Notes: generated by a model from the sequence alone, not told the origin. 64,000 bases of DNA from Haliotis asinina (GCF_037392515.1 NC_090290.1:17497753-17561752), one strand, 5' to 3'; positions 45,080 through 57,197 are shown, numbered from the stretch's first letter. A program made the numbers and translations.

Positions 45080-48000
45080 ATTAAATGAGAACTTATATTG
45101 TTAAAAAGATCCTTCATAGTTCGTGATATAAAGTAGGTATCCCTTGTGATGGAGTATTCGACAGTCACGCAGGACGTGCTTGATTGTGATTCTGTCATCC
45201 TCACTTTTCAATAGGTAGTTGTGGGTATATCAGGTGTGGCCAATACGACATCGTCGCATAATGACCTCTTCAAAACTGGACTGACAACCCACGTAGGTGT
45301 AACCAATGTGGGGTTTTATTTCATGTAATTTATTTATACCTACTTGGGAGTCCCACTTCTTTTGCATCAGATCACAGATATAAGATCTAATGGTGGCTTT
45401 GTAATCACTGTAAGGAATAAGAAATGGTGTCACAGATTTGTTGAGTGCTGCTTTAGCAGCAAGGTCAGCCAATGTGTTACCAGAGATTCCTACATGGCTG
45501 GGTAACCAACAGAAGACGATGTCGTATTGGCCAGTGGCAAGATCATTGTACAATTCAATAATTTCAATTAAAAGTGGATGTTTGCAAGAAATATTTCTAA
45601 TAGCCTGAAGGCAAGAAAGAGAGTCGGAATATATTATATACTGCTTATGTTTAGGGTGTTTTTGAATATATTTGAGAGCTATTAATAGGGCGTTTGCTTC
45701 TGCAGTAAAATAGAGCTGTTATCTGGAATTCTAGAAGATATTGTTCTGGATCCAATGACTACAATGGCTACTGCACCACCGTCTTTGGAACCATCTGTGA
45801 ATAAAGGTTTGTAATTGCAATATTTAGTTTTTAATTGATTATATTCTTGTTTATATTGTAATTCATTTGTTTCCCATTTTTTTAAATGTAGTTAACGTTA
45901 GGTCAACTTGTGGCTTAACCAACTGCCAAGGAGGAGAAGAAAGATGTCGGGAAGGAGCTATATTTTCCAGCTCAATGCCGGAAGCAGCCAGAAATGGCTT
46001 AATTCTAAGCCCAAGAGGCGGTACAAGAGAAGACTTTTTATTATACAAATGCTCATACAGAGGATTAAAGACACACTTAAATGCAGGGTTAGACTCATTA
46101 GAAGCTAATTTTGTAATGTACTGTAAAGATAGTTTTATACGGCGTTGGTGGAGAGAAGGCTCATCAGCTTCGACGTAAAGACTGTCGATAGGAGAGGTTC
46201 TAAAAGAACCAAGACAAAGTCTTAGGCCGTGGTGATGGACAGAATCAAGTAGTTGCTTTGACAGGCTCCACCATATACGATGGAACCATAATCAAGTTTA
46301 GATCTCACGAGTGATCGATATAAGTGAAGGAGGGTAGTCTGATCCCCTCCCCATTTTGAATTAGAAACAACCTTTAATAAATCAAGTGCCTTCAAGCATT
46401 TGGCTTTTAGGGATTTAATATGCGGCAAAAAGGTCAAATGTGAATCGAAAATAAGTCCCAAGAACTTGGCCTCCTTGACTACTTTGATGGGAGAGCCATT
46501 TAAAAAGAGTTCTGAGTTTTGTGTGGTTTATATTTACGGCAGAAATGTATGCAATTAGTTTTTGATTTAGAAAATTTGAAACCATTTTCAAGACACCATT
46601 TATTTATTTTGTTTAAACTTAACTGTAATTGCCGTTCAATAGTATGCATATTCGTACCACGACAAGAAATATTAAAATCATCCACAAAAAGTGATCCATT
46701 GATTGAATCAGTTAAAACCTTAGATAACCTATTGATTTTGATACTAAACAATGTAACAGACAAAATACTGCCTTGTGGAACACCCTGCTCCTGATTATAA
46801 TGATCAGACAGGGTAGAACCCACTCGGACTTGAAAATGCCTGTCGTTTAACAATTGTGATATAAAAAGAGGTAAACGACCCCTCAAACCAAAATCATGTA
46901 AATCCTTTAAAATTCCATGCTTCCAGGTAGTATCGTATGCTTTCTCAAGATCAAAGAAAATCGATACAGCATGTTGGTTTTTTACTATAGCGTTTTTAAC
47001 AAAGGATTCTAAACGTACCAAATGGTCAATGGTACTACGATGTTTCCTAAAACCACACTGGATATTTGTAAGAAGGTTGTTGGTTTCAAGATACCAAGTT
47101 AATCTATTGTTTACCATTCGTTCCATGGTTTTACAGACACAGCTCGTTAAAGAGATTGGTCTGTAATTAGACGGATCGGTATGATCCCGGCCAGGTTTTG
47201 GAATAGGTACAACAATGGCATTACGCCATGAAGTTGGGAAATTCCCTGTAGTCCATATCGTATCAAATACATGTAGTAGAGTTTCAAGACATGATTCGGG
47301 CAAATGCTTTAGGAGCTGATAATGGATATCGTCGGCCCCTGTCGCAGTATCATGAGCATGCACAAGAGCAGTATGGAGCTCATGTTATGAAAATAACTCA
47401 GTATAATAACCGCCATTATCCGAATTAAAATTTATCCGTTTCTTCTCCTGTTGTTTCTGGTATTGTTGAAATGCAGGGACGTAATTTGACGAAGAAGAAT
47501 GTTTGGCAAGAGTTTCACCAAGCTTGTTGGCAATATCAGCTTTATCCGGTAACAAACTGTCATCATCCTTCAGATGGTGTACCGTCGACTTGGAACCTTT
47601 GCCCTTAATTCTTTGTATCATATTCCACACTTTTGAAATCGGTGTACGGGAATTGATCTTAGATACATAGTTTCTCCAAGATTGACTCTTATTTTACTTA
47701 AATGCACGTCGAGCCTTAGCATTGAACATTTTTACGTTATTCAAATTATGAACAGTAGGGTGGCGTCGAAAATATTTTTCAGCTTTCTTCCTACTCTTTT
47801 GGCCTGCTTACATTCACTATTAAACCATGGTTTACGAATGTGCGGAATTGCAGAGGATTTTGGTATAGATTGGTCAGCAATGTTGTTCAACATATCTGAA
47901 AATAACAGTATAGGATCTTCGCTGTTCGCGAAAAGGTCATGTTTTAAGTAATTAGTACATAGTGTCTTATATAATGACCCGTCATCCCTGGCGAAGTTCC

Positions 48001-48118
48001 GTCGTGACAAAGGCGGATCATCACCAGGGCGGAGTGTTTTAAGAATGGTTGGAAAGTGATCACTCCCACAGAGGTCTTCATGGACCATCCATTCAAATTC
48101 ATTAAATAAGGTAGAATC
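45080..48118 (-). pseudogene. LINE-H copy 4 ORF2, 5'-deleted and frameshifted
   Basis: From the right: a partial endonuclease that starts just before the SDH motif (HEDLCGSDHFPT, 48088), then linker, RT (46500-47363; SLFVDDFN present), RNase H (about 45700-45860) and the C-terminal region (45230-45553). Stops and indels fall near 47800, 47375, 46480, 46250, 45860 and 45720. The first half of the endonuclease is gone, so no activity is expected. Confidence 0.87.
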
Positions 48119-48485
48119 GGTGTAGCAATGTCCTCTTTAGACATGTCAGAGAGACAGCGTGCATTATCACGAATGATGCCGCGACAGGAATTTAATGTTC
48201 TGTGCACAGACACAACAACCTCAACGTTAGCAAATGTTTTGATAGATAACAGATTCAGAGATTGTTGTCTCTGTGCACACTCGACCAACAACGAACCACT
48301 GCGAAGACGAGTGACGTTGGACACTTCTTGGACACTAAACTTAAAGGTTGTTTATCGTTGCCCTCGATTACAAGGAATCAAGCCCATGAGTCAGCATTAG
48401 GAGATATATTTCCAGAAGGTCGATCAATTTCATCTAATCGTCTCTTCTTTTCATTACGAGTTTAACCAGATTGCTTGGGATCCAT
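48119..48485 (-). pseudogene. LINE-H copy 4 ORF1 N-terminal remnant
   Basis: The ATG at 48485 (MDPKQSG) corresponds to the start of copy 1. The frame is disturbed near 48465 and 48335, then reads NVTRLRSGSLLVECAQRQQ through CLSDMSKEDIAT. At 48119 it jumps into endonuclease sequence. The zinc knuckles and the whole C-terminal half are missing. Confidence 0.85.
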
Positions 48486-49112
48486 GATGGAAAAATATCG
48501 TTCAGCACTCCTGCTCCCAATCCACCACGGAATGCCAACACGGACAGTGTCACAAAGCACCGGATATCCAAGATGCTGACACTGCGGATACAGGGGTGGT
48601 ATACTCCAGAGACAACAACACAAATAGCTGTATTTGTCTACCAATTTCATGCCCGACTGGTTCGGCCCAAGGCAAGAAAGTAGAGACATACATCATTTGG
48701 AGGTTATTATCACCAGATTGGCCCATGAGCCACCGCCTTCTGGCATAGGACTCTAGGCAGTTCAATATATAAATAGTTTAGATATTTGAGATAGACATGG
48801 CCAAGACCCAATAACAATTTACATGTGCAAAATACAGCCTCAATGCCCAGGGATTGGCTTGACCAGCCGATTGATAGAATCGGGCCAATTCTACCACCCG
48901 TCTAGGTGAAGTATGGGCCAAAGTGGTGTGTTGGGCAAAGGGAACACGGTCAAAAGCCCCGATTGCCCTCAACCACCAGGATCCCGTCCTCCACCGACAC
49001 AGGGGCGCAACCCACGGCCAACAGGTTGCACAATTTAGTCGCCTCTTACGACAAGCAATGGGGTGCTGTGGACACATTCTGTCCCGGGTCCACACGGGAC
49101 AACTGTCTAAGG

Positions 49113-49395
49113 ATTAGCAGGCTCTGTTGCTTTGCCTGCCTTAGGCAATACCTGGCGGCATTCAAGTATGTACCTACTTAATATAGCGTTAGGTAGATAC
49201 GAGCACTTATATCACCCACAGGTAATGTTTCTTTACGCATGCCTTACCTCACTGTGTAAGTCATGCGTGACTTTATTGACCTCTCTCACTGTGTCTCTCT
49301 CTGTCTCTCCCTCTCTCTTTTCCTCTGTCTGTGTGTGTGAGAGAGTCAATGAAGAGAGAGAGAAAACCTGCACTATTCACTTTCCATTTAAACAA
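49113..49395. other. Non-coding stretch
   Basis: No supported gene; includes a CT-rich tract (49280-49335). Confidence 0.3.
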
Positions 49396-49885
49396 CTCCA
49401 CTATCCTTATATTACCAACCTTCCGGAACTATCCATTCATAGCCAACCATCCTCCACTATTCCTCCATTAACAATCATCCTCTACTATTCCTCCATCACC
49501 AATCACCCTCCACCATTCCTCCAGCACCAATCATCCTTCACTATTCCTCCATCACAAATCATCCTCCACTATCCCTCCATCACCAATCATCCTCCACTAT
49601 TCCACCATCACCAATCACCCTCCATTATTCCTTTATCACCAGTCACCGTCGAGTATTCCTTCTTCACTAATCAACCTACACTATTCCTCCATCACCAATC
49701 AACCTCCACTATTCCTCCATTTCCAATGACCCTTCACTATTCCTACATCACCAATCATCCGTCACTATTCGTCCATCAACAATCACTCTTCACTATTTTT
49801 CCATCACCAATCATCCTCCAATATTCCTCCATCACCAATCATCCTCCACTATTCGTCCATCACCAACCATCCTCAACTTTCCATA
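49396..49885. repeat. 28-bp minisatellite, pyrimidine-rich
   Basis: About 17 copies of CCTCCACTATTCCTCCATCA plus CCAATCAT, moderately diverged. The lack of stops makes a 359-codon frame (49132-50211) that I treat as artefact: the peptide cycles through three frames of the 28-bp unit. Confidence 0.9.
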
Positions 49886-51182
49886 TATCTATCCCTCCAT
49901 TATCCATCAGCACGACCACCCTCCACTATCCACCCACTACAGTCCAATACACTCACAAATCAGTCTTGTCGACAATCTATTCTAAAAGACAGTTCCCTGC
50001 AATGCTAAGTATATTTCTGTCTGTCTTTGCCTTTATAACCACTCTCCGTCCCACTCCTCCCAACTGGGAGGAATATCAACCCCTGTACATGGATTTCGTA
50101 TACCGTTCGATGAGCAGCTTTTGCGTTCAAAATTTACACACTCATTTAACCGATTTTGATGGCTATTTTGAAACTATTTTATACACTGAATCGTTTACAC
50201 ACTCAACTTAACCACCTTTCATAACAGATTTATGCTTGTCAGTGAATGATTAATTGATACTATAAACCAGCCGAGCGGACCCCATTTTGTTTACATGGCA
50301 AAAAGTTGGTAGTGAGCGTCAAAATACAGTCCTCCACATATCTGAAAGAACAAATCATCACAGTTACTTGAAGTTCAGCTTTATGTGTTTTGTTTTCTCC
50401 GGTTTCTCTTTTGTTTTGTGTTGTTTTTTTCTGCTTGTTTTTTATTTTGTTTGCCAACACATCCCTTTTGAGACTAAGTCTGAATCGTTTCCATGGAAAC
50501 CGAGACGGACAGACGGTGAGACGGACGAGGCGACGACTATATCCCGGGGGATAAAAAATAATTATATTTTGTACATTCATCTTGGCTCTAAGATAAACAC
50601 ATTATCAACTTCTTCCTCGAGTAATACGGCCTAACGCACGCCTTTTCTGTGTACCCTGCAGCTGTGTACAAGCGAGGTGTATTGCAGTACACCCCGCTGC
50701 CAAGAGCAACTCATTCGGTACTTGGTGGTAGTTATGCTTTTGTCTCGACTAATATGCACGGAAATTACCGATGTACCGAAATCGATGAAAGGGAGATAAC
50801 TCTAAATCTGTTTTTCTTGTGTCTAGCGATGTCTACGAAAACGTTTGACTCTCTCTCCAATAAATAAGTTTCGACAAAACGTTCAAATGTAGTCCCTGTG
50901 AATATTAAGAAAGAGAATTACATCGCGGCGACTTTACCAAGACAATACTTAAGGGAGAAAACAGCAACATGAAAGATTCGAATCGTTTGATTCACACAGG
51001 TCAACTAAAGTATACGATCCGATATTCATGCATCAAACAATTCAAAAACTAAGATTGAGGTGTTCGGTAAGATAAATACGTTGTTCAGTGGTCCCTCGGG
51101 GAACGTGGGTTGAGGTACCCTCGAGCCCGAAGGGCGAGGGGAACATAAACAAACATCGAGGGCAACCCATGTCCCACTCGTG
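49886..51182. other. Non-coding stretch
   Basis: No supported gene or repeat family recognised. Confidence 0.3.
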
Positions 51183-51330
51183 ACCAGCGAACAACCTATA
51201 ATATTTCACAAAGCAACGACTAACACTAACATTACAATAATCATCAATGTCTGTTTCGTATTCATCATACAAGGCCCCATACCTTCCGCCTTTTCGCTCA
51301 AAGCAACGACGGAGACTAACATTACAAGTA
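51183..51330 (-). repeat. Copy of the ~85-bp repeat seen at 39240
   Basis: In complement it reads 'ggccttgtatgatgaatacg', 'aaacagacattgatgattat', 'tgtaatgttagtgttagtcg'. It lies about 1.3 kb downstream of locus C, as the 39240 array lies about 1.6 kb downstream of locus B. Confidence 0.6.
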
Positions 51331-51895
51331 TTTATCCTTGCTTCCTACATACTAGTATTTACCAGGATTTAATCCGATACGTGTAAAGTGAACTAAGACG
51401 TGTAATTCTGGATCAGATGGAGCCCAGTTTCAAAGAAAGGGGAGGGAGTACGTTTTCACTCACGCGTCAGCCGAGAGGACATCCCGCACATACATGTGCT
51501 GGCATTATCTTGCCTGAGCGACTCAGCACACGATTCTGGGCAAAACATTCATTTAGACATCAATAGACACATACTCTTCCGTCATGGCACTAAAGCAGAA
51601 GTTTCCGATTTATTTATTTACGCGCTGTCCAAAATCAACATCACATTGGCGAAACCATAACAGTTAAAGACATAGTTTGGAAAGTATTTCAGTATCAGCT
51701 ATGCATTTGTTTTTCAGGAGAATATAGTTTTAGAGTCGTGGGCCAGACTAATTCTGATAGCAATGTAATTGAAGTCAAACTTACTGCCTTAGTAACTGGA
51801 AAACATATTTTACGAAATTCCTGATGAGGTGATGTGAAATGGGGTATAACCTCGTACTTGAGAATATTTTGCTCATATGACGATGTGCATACGTG
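51331..51895. other. Non-coding stretch
   Basis: No supported gene. Confidence 0.3.
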
Positions 51896-51907
51896 CTCTT
51901 ATGCAGC

Positions 51908-52068
51908 GGGGAGGTGGGGTAGCGCAGTGGTTAAGGCGTTCGCTCGTCACGCCGAAGACCCGTGTTCGATTCGCCACATGGGTACAATGTGTACAATTTC
52001 TGGTGTCCCCCGCCGTGATATTGCTGAAATATTGCTAAAAGCGGCGTAAAACTTAACTCACTCGCTGA
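51908..52068 (+). mobile_element. Complete SINE-T with 12-bp target duplication
   Basis: CTCTTATGCAGC flanks it at 51896-51907 and 52069-52080, exact. The head has box A TAGCGCAGTGGTTAAGG (51920-51936) and box B GTTCGATTC (51964-51972), so it is a pol III, tRNA-derived SINE. The body ends 'gctaaaagcggcgtaaaac' and TTAACTCACTCG. Confidence 0.94.
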
Positions 52069-52189
52069 CTCTTATGCAGCTGTTTGTATTAGCCAAGGCT
52101 TAAGCAGTTTTTTTCATAATTAGTTACTTAGTGCTGGCACACTGAGATACCATGTCGTAGTTAAGCATGAACACTACACAAAAACACAT

Positions 52190-52365
52190 AATACTGACTT
52201 CGAGCCGACCAGTCCCTGTACCCACTAATGCGCAGCGCCAGGCAGGGACCAACAAGTACCATATCTTAACGTCTGTTAGTATAACACGGCCGGGCATCGA
52301 ACCCACAACTTTCCGCTCTCCAGGCGGACGCTTTACCCACCACACCAAGGGGGCGGTCGCTAAGA
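52190..52365 (-). mobile_element. Second tRNA-headed SINE family, one copy
   Basis: In complement it starts CCTTGGTGTGGTGGGTAAAG (box A-like) and has GTGGGTTCGATGCCCGG (box B, complement of 52290-52306). The body ('ttaagatatggtacttgttg') differs from SINE-T. Ends not defined. Confidence 0.6.
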
Positions 52366-52617
52366 CAACCCTAAGTACAAAACGCACCACTTCAGCCCCA
52401 GTTAACATGTTTAATAGCTTTCATACTGCTCCGGGACTATCTACCTCCGTTTCAGTTAGGCTTACGTTGCTTCCATGGAGAAAGGATAACAAACATAAAA
52501 TAGCATTAGTAGCAACAGGCAGCACAATAAGATCATCAATGTCTATTACCGGCTGTTACCCTCTACTACTGGTTACCGCCAACGTGTAATGGAGCGTGAC
52601 ATCAACTCAAGCTACAC

Positions 52618-54470
52618 TTATTTCACTGGACAACCCCGCGAAACAAGAAGATTGTAGACGTTAAGTTTTCCTCTACTCTTTGCTATCATGGCTGCCGTTT
52701 TCCCACCATTGTCCCTGGCTTTAATGTCGACCCGGTTCTGTGACAGGATGTAATTTACCATTTCCACACGTCCACTCTGAGAGGCAAGATGAAGGATGTT
52801 GTGTCCACTGTCATCCACTTGTGATACATCAGCTCCATTTTGCATGAGGAACTCAAGAACATCTCTGTATCTACAAATAACAGCCACCATCACAGGTGTC
52901 ATTCCCTTATCTCCCTTTTTGTTAATATCAATACTACTTTGAGAAAGTAGATACTTCACCACATCCATCTCTCGGCCACGACAGGACAGGTGCAGGACGC
53001 TGCAGCCGTAGTCATCAACTTGTGACACATCAGCTCCATTTCGCATGAGGAACTTAAAAACATCACTATGTCTATAAACAACGGCCATCATTAAAGGTGT
53101 CATTGCACCTCTTCCTCTTGTGTTAATGTCAACACTGTTTTGAGAAAGCAGATACTCCACCACATCCAAGAGTCCGAACTTGCACGCCAAGTGTAGGACA
53201 TTGTTGCCCTCTTCATCAACTTGTGATACATCAGCTCCATTTCGAATTAGGAGTTCCATAACATATCTGAGTCCCTGAATAACAGCCACCATCAGAGGGG
53301 TCCTTCCATCCTTCCCCCTTCTGTTAATTTCAATATTGGTTTGTGAAAGTAGATGCTTCACCACACCCAGTTGTCCGTGAAGGCAGGCACAGTGCAAGAC
53401 GTTGTCCCCTTTGTCATCAACTTGTGATACATCAGCTCCATTTTGCATGAGGAACTCAAAAACATCTCTGTATTTATAAATTACAGCCACCATCAGAGGT
53501 GTCCTTCCCTTGTCTCCCTTTCTGTTGATATCAACACTGGTTTGAGAAAGTAGATACTTCACCACATCCATCTCTCGGCTACGACAGGCCAAGTGCAGGA
53601 CGTTGTTGCCGTAGTCATCAACTTGTGATGCATTAGCTCCATTTCTCATAAGGAACTTAAAAACATCATTGTGTCCATACGTAACAGCCACCATTAATGG
53701 CGTCAATGCACCTTTTCCTCTTGTGTTAATATCAACACTGGCTTGTGAAAGCAGATACTTTACCACATCCATCTGTCCACCCTTGCACGCCAAGTGTAGG
53801 ACGTTGTCGCCATTGTCATCAACATGTGATACATCAGCTCCATTTTGCATTAGGAGCTCACAAACATCTCTGTATCCATAAATAACGGCCACCATCAGGG
53901 GTGTCCTTCCCATGTTTCCATTTCTGTTAATATCAACACTCGTGTGAGAAAGTAGATACTTCACCACATCCAAGTGTCCGCCCCTGCACGCGAAGTGCAG
54001 GGCGTTGTTGCCGTCGTCATTAACTTGTGACACATTACTTCCTATAGACACGAGAAACTCTGCAACGTCCCTGTATCCCTTCATTGCAGCCTGCATCAAG
54101 GGACGCATATTCTTAGCACTGATGTTAATACTGTATTGTCGAAGTACACACTCCTTCATACCCACATGGCCGCCCTTCCAAGCCCATTGCAAGACGTTAT
54201 TGCAGTCATTATCAACCTCTGACATATTAGCCCCTTGTCTGATAAGAAAGTCAAATATTCTGCAATGTCCCTCCTGTGCTGCCACCATGAGTGGTGTCCT
54301 TCCGTGCTTCTCGTCTCTGATGTTGACGTAGGCCAAACCCTGGTGTAGGATCAGTCTAACACGGCTCAGGTTCCCCTTCCTGCAGGCCTCGTGTAGTGGG
54401 CTGTTGGGAAATGTTTCCTGCTTATCACCTTCATGTTGTAGAAATGCCTCTGGGTAGTTATGTTTTTCAT
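52618..54470 (-). CDS. Locus C, long ankyrin-repeat exon
   Basis: Minus-strand exon entering after TTTCTGCAG (acceptor at 54471) in phase 1 and open to the stop at 52618, about 617 codons. About 18 ankyrin repeats alternate between two types, one with TPLMVAV and one with NVLHLACKGG, giving a ~66-residue dimer; this points to expansion by dimer duplication. A charged linker (DEKHNYPEAFLQHEG) precedes the first repeat (SPLHEACRKG). No methionine lies near the exon start, so translation must begin in an upstream exon (55539-55626 is the neighbour). Ankyrin arrays bind protein partners; a partner cannot be named. It is the only intact ankyrin copy in the window. Confidence 0.88.
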
Positions 54471-54500
54471 CTGCAGAAATGATATTTATACAATGTTGGT

Positions 54501-54747
54501 GAGTGAGTTGATATTTAACGCCACATCGGCAATGTTTCAGTCATATTGTGACGAGAATCATTAATATTATACATAATAGTGAATGGTAAAAAAATTGTCT
54601 ACGAAGGACAGTAAAACGACTAGACTGTCCCAGACAAATATTTAAAGCTAGTAATCAAATCTAAAACAGATTATCTAAAGAGGATGATACACGATAAAAA
54701 CGGGCTATAGACCGCCAACAACTGAAGGTAGACCACCATACCAGGGA
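54501..54747 (-). mobile_element. LINE-H tail in the intron of locus C
   Basis: ~245-bp 5'-truncated LINE-H 3' end, from GAGTGAGTTGATATTTAAC to 'gccaacaactgaaggtag' and just beyond. The flanks TATACAATGTTGGT (54487-54500) and TATACAACGCTGGT (54748-54761) look like a worn target duplication. It lies only about 30 bp upstream of the splice acceptor. Confidence 0.82.
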
Positions 54748-55175
54748 TATACAACGCTGGTAATTTGTTAGGTGTTTACTGATGTGAATACAGCTGACAG
54801 AATATGTTTTGTATTATCGTCCGTGTATAATGTGCCAGAAAGTAATTGAGGCCCAGTTTCGTCTTTTGAGTCGGTGCCTGAAGCTAAAATAGGCTTCATG
54901 GTTTTGTTGAATTAATGACAATTGATTGCCAGTACAAGAGGAGACTGGCAGATATCATCTAGAGGGATGAGATCTCAAATTTCACAGTTTGGGGAATTCT
55001 GGGGATTCGACATAGTTTAAGTCGAAATGTGTTAGCTTGAGGTTGTCATGTTTTAGAACATATGGAGTCTACCATTAGGAGACTAAGCTGGTTGCTGAAG
55101 GAGCCAAAGTTCCAGTCGTGGATTGTGAACACTTCAGTAACTGTTTTGTGCAATGGGGCATACTCATTACAGTAG
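54748..55175. other. Intron of locus C
   Basis: No exon or repeat recognised; in particular no membrane-spanning segment in a suitable phase. Confidence 0.35.
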
Positions 55176-55420
55176 AGTGAGTGACTCAGCAATGTTCCAG
55201 CTATATGGCGGCGGTCTGTAAAACAATCGAGTCTGGACCAGACAATCCAGTGATGAACAGCATGAGCATCGATCTGCGCAAATAGGAACTAATGAAACGT
55301 GTCCACCAAGTCAGCGAGCCTGACCACCCGATCCCGTTAGTTGCCTCTTACACGACAAGCATAGTCGCCTTTGAAGGCAAGCCTATTCAACCCCGGAACC
55401 ATGACGGGCCTCAGATGTAA
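55176..55420 (-). mobile_element. SINE-C copy in intron of locus C
   Basis: 'gtgagtgactcagcaatgtt', 'ggtctgtaaaacaatcgagt', 'catgagcatcgatctgcgca' and 'aaccccggaaccatgacggg' follow SINE-C antisense from tail to head. Confidence 0.85.
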
Positions 55421-55538
55421 GGAAGGTAGCATATCAAGCAATCTTCAGTTGTGACAAAGGAAAAAAATAATAATATATGTATAATAAAACTGCCTTAGCA
55501 GTATACTGAGAGACAATATACAATGTCATGACTGTTAC

Positions 55539-55626
55539 CTGGTACACAGGCAGCTTTTCCAGATGGAGTTTTCAAACATCGATGACCAAAACTGCACATG
55601 CTGGATGAACAGGAACCAGACGGGAC
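55539..55626 (-). CDS. Locus C, cysteine-rich (FOLN/EGF-like) exon
   Basis: 88-nt exon, acceptor TTCGAG|GTCCCG and donor CCAG|GTAACA, phase 0 to 1, as in loci A and B. The peptide holds C-x4-C-x4-C-x8-C with SFGHRC and SGKAACV. Spliced to the exon at 54470 it continues in frame. The PAN exon expected upstream (higher coordinates) is not found before the virus-like element begins at about 57.5 kb, so it is deleted, displaced or beyond the window. Confidence 0.68.
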
Positions 55627-55907
55627 CTCGAACAAAGACAAAGAAGAACAATGTTAGGTTGTCCTCCATACTTCCTTCTTGATTACTATTTGTTCTTAAA
55701 TCTACTTATGTTCTGGTTCAAGCGCAAATATGTGTAATGTCTTTAGACATAACTGGAATTCTTTTACGATAACAAAACACAACTAACTCAAGTGACCAAT
55801 TGCATAACTGTTTCGGGGGAGAGAATATATCAACTAGAAACATGCATCCCATGGGCAACTCCACTTGGACATCTGTGTGATATTTCTCTTTTCATCGTCA
55901 AGTAGTG
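55627..55907. other. Presumed intron of locus C
   Basis: Nothing recognised apart from the pyrimidine-rich acceptor region next to 55626. Confidence 0.35.
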
Positions 55908-56062
55908 CGTGAGTGAGTGTGGCTTTATGCTACGTTCAGCAGTTTTCCATCAATACCACGGTGGGAGATACAAGAAATGGGATTCACACATTTAACCATG
56001 TGGGGAATCAACCCTTGTTCTTCAGTATGATGAACGAACGCTTTAACCACAAGGCTATCCTT
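55908..56062 (-). mobile_element. SINE-T copy, worn
   Basis: 'gtgagtgtggctttatgcta', 'caataccacggtgggagata', 'gggattcacacatttaacca' and 'gaacgaacgctttaaccaca' are SINE-T in antisense. Confidence 0.75.
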
Positions 56063-56544
56063 TTAAATAACGGAGGCCCAGCGCCAGTTGTTACTACATC
56101 GGACCAGCAGTTTCAAATGTTTGCAGGCCCCCGTGGCCTTTAGTGAATTATCTGTCATTCTTTTTTCAACCAGAATCCTTCCCATATTATTATTATTATT
56201 ATTCACGTCCGATAACCGTCTATGATTCATCATGTTACAATAGCTTGCAGTTACATGTCCCATTTCAGCGCCTGGCACAGAGAAATGGCAACTCTAGTCT
56301 TAACTAAAATAAACATTTGTCTCTGGGCCATAGTCTTTGCTGAGTCATTTATAGAAACAGCGTGGAATTGTGTACAGTGTTGTGTGTTTTGTTTATTTAT
56401 TTTATTGGATTGATTATGACAAAATAGGCCTTCAGATAATTCAGGGCCTGTAGATTTTGAAAAATGCAGGTGGTAGCAGGCGCTAATGGCCAGCTGGCAA
56501 ATCAAAGTATTGCAAATACTGAGGCTGTCCCAACACCCTTCACT
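56063..56544. other. Non-coding stretch
   Basis: No supported gene or repeat. Confidence 0.3.
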
Positions 56545-57197
56545 GGCTATTTCAAATCACGAACAAAGAAGGATATTTTTAACAATGTAAGTCTACTCTT
56601 TGATTTTTTAAAAGAATTAGATTTGGTATATATTTTTTTAACAATAAATAACAATTTTATTATTTTATTATTCATTTATTATTTACACTTGTAACTTTGA
56701 TTGTTAGTGGCTGTACCCTCAAGGGGGTATGAAATTTTTGTCCCCCCTGAGAGGTACGTAGTTGCAAAACATTCAAAGGAAATTTAAATTTACCTGCTGT
56801 TTAAATGTAGTATTTTTGTCATTTTGATTCGGACTAAATTTGACCACAATCGCCAGCAGCTGAACAGTTGATATAAATCCAGCTAGGGTCCATGCAGGTA
56901 GCCAAAGTACAGTAAGTCCCCATGGTCCCTAGCAAGGTGATCTTCCTCCAGTTGTTGGTGATATATAGCAGGTTTTTATATTGGACTGCCCAAGTAGTGC
57001 TACTGGTTTAAATTTTTTATACCATTTTAATTGTAACTGTGATATCCTACTTTAATGTCCTTTGACGACAAGTTTTTATATATATATTAAATACACATCT
57101 TCCAATTCAATGTCAAACATGTTCTCGTCATGATATGGCTGAAATACTGCCGATGTGATGTTAAATATTAACGCACTCACTCACTCACTCATTGGCG
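56545..57197 (+). mobile_element. LINE-H 3' end including last ORF2 codons
   Basis: Starts within ORF2 (SRTKKDIFNNVS, then LKELDL), followed by the 3' UTR: 'ttgttagtggctgtaccctc', 'ccagctagggtccatgcagg', 'gtcctttgacgacaag' and 'gatatggctgaaatactgcc', ending in CACTCACTCACTCACTCA. The coding part has AT-rich slippage and stops. Confidence 0.88.

Larger units (their letters stand above)
44524..49099 (-). mobile_element. LINE-H copy 4, internally deleted, no ribozyme
   Basis: Bounded by CAATTGTCTAAGG (44511-44523) and CAACTGTCTAAGG (49100-49112), a 13-bp target duplication with one mismatch. The sense 5' end is CCCGTGTGGACCCGGG, which lies just after the position where the ribozyme ends in copy 3. 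A ~1.4-kb deletion joins ORF1 directly to the endonuclease. Confidence 0.9.

Noticed and set aside
49132..50211. 359-codon Ser/His/Pro-rich frame
   Set aside because: Driven by a 28-bp pyrimidine-rich repeat without stop codons; the peptide cycles as expected for a non-coding array.
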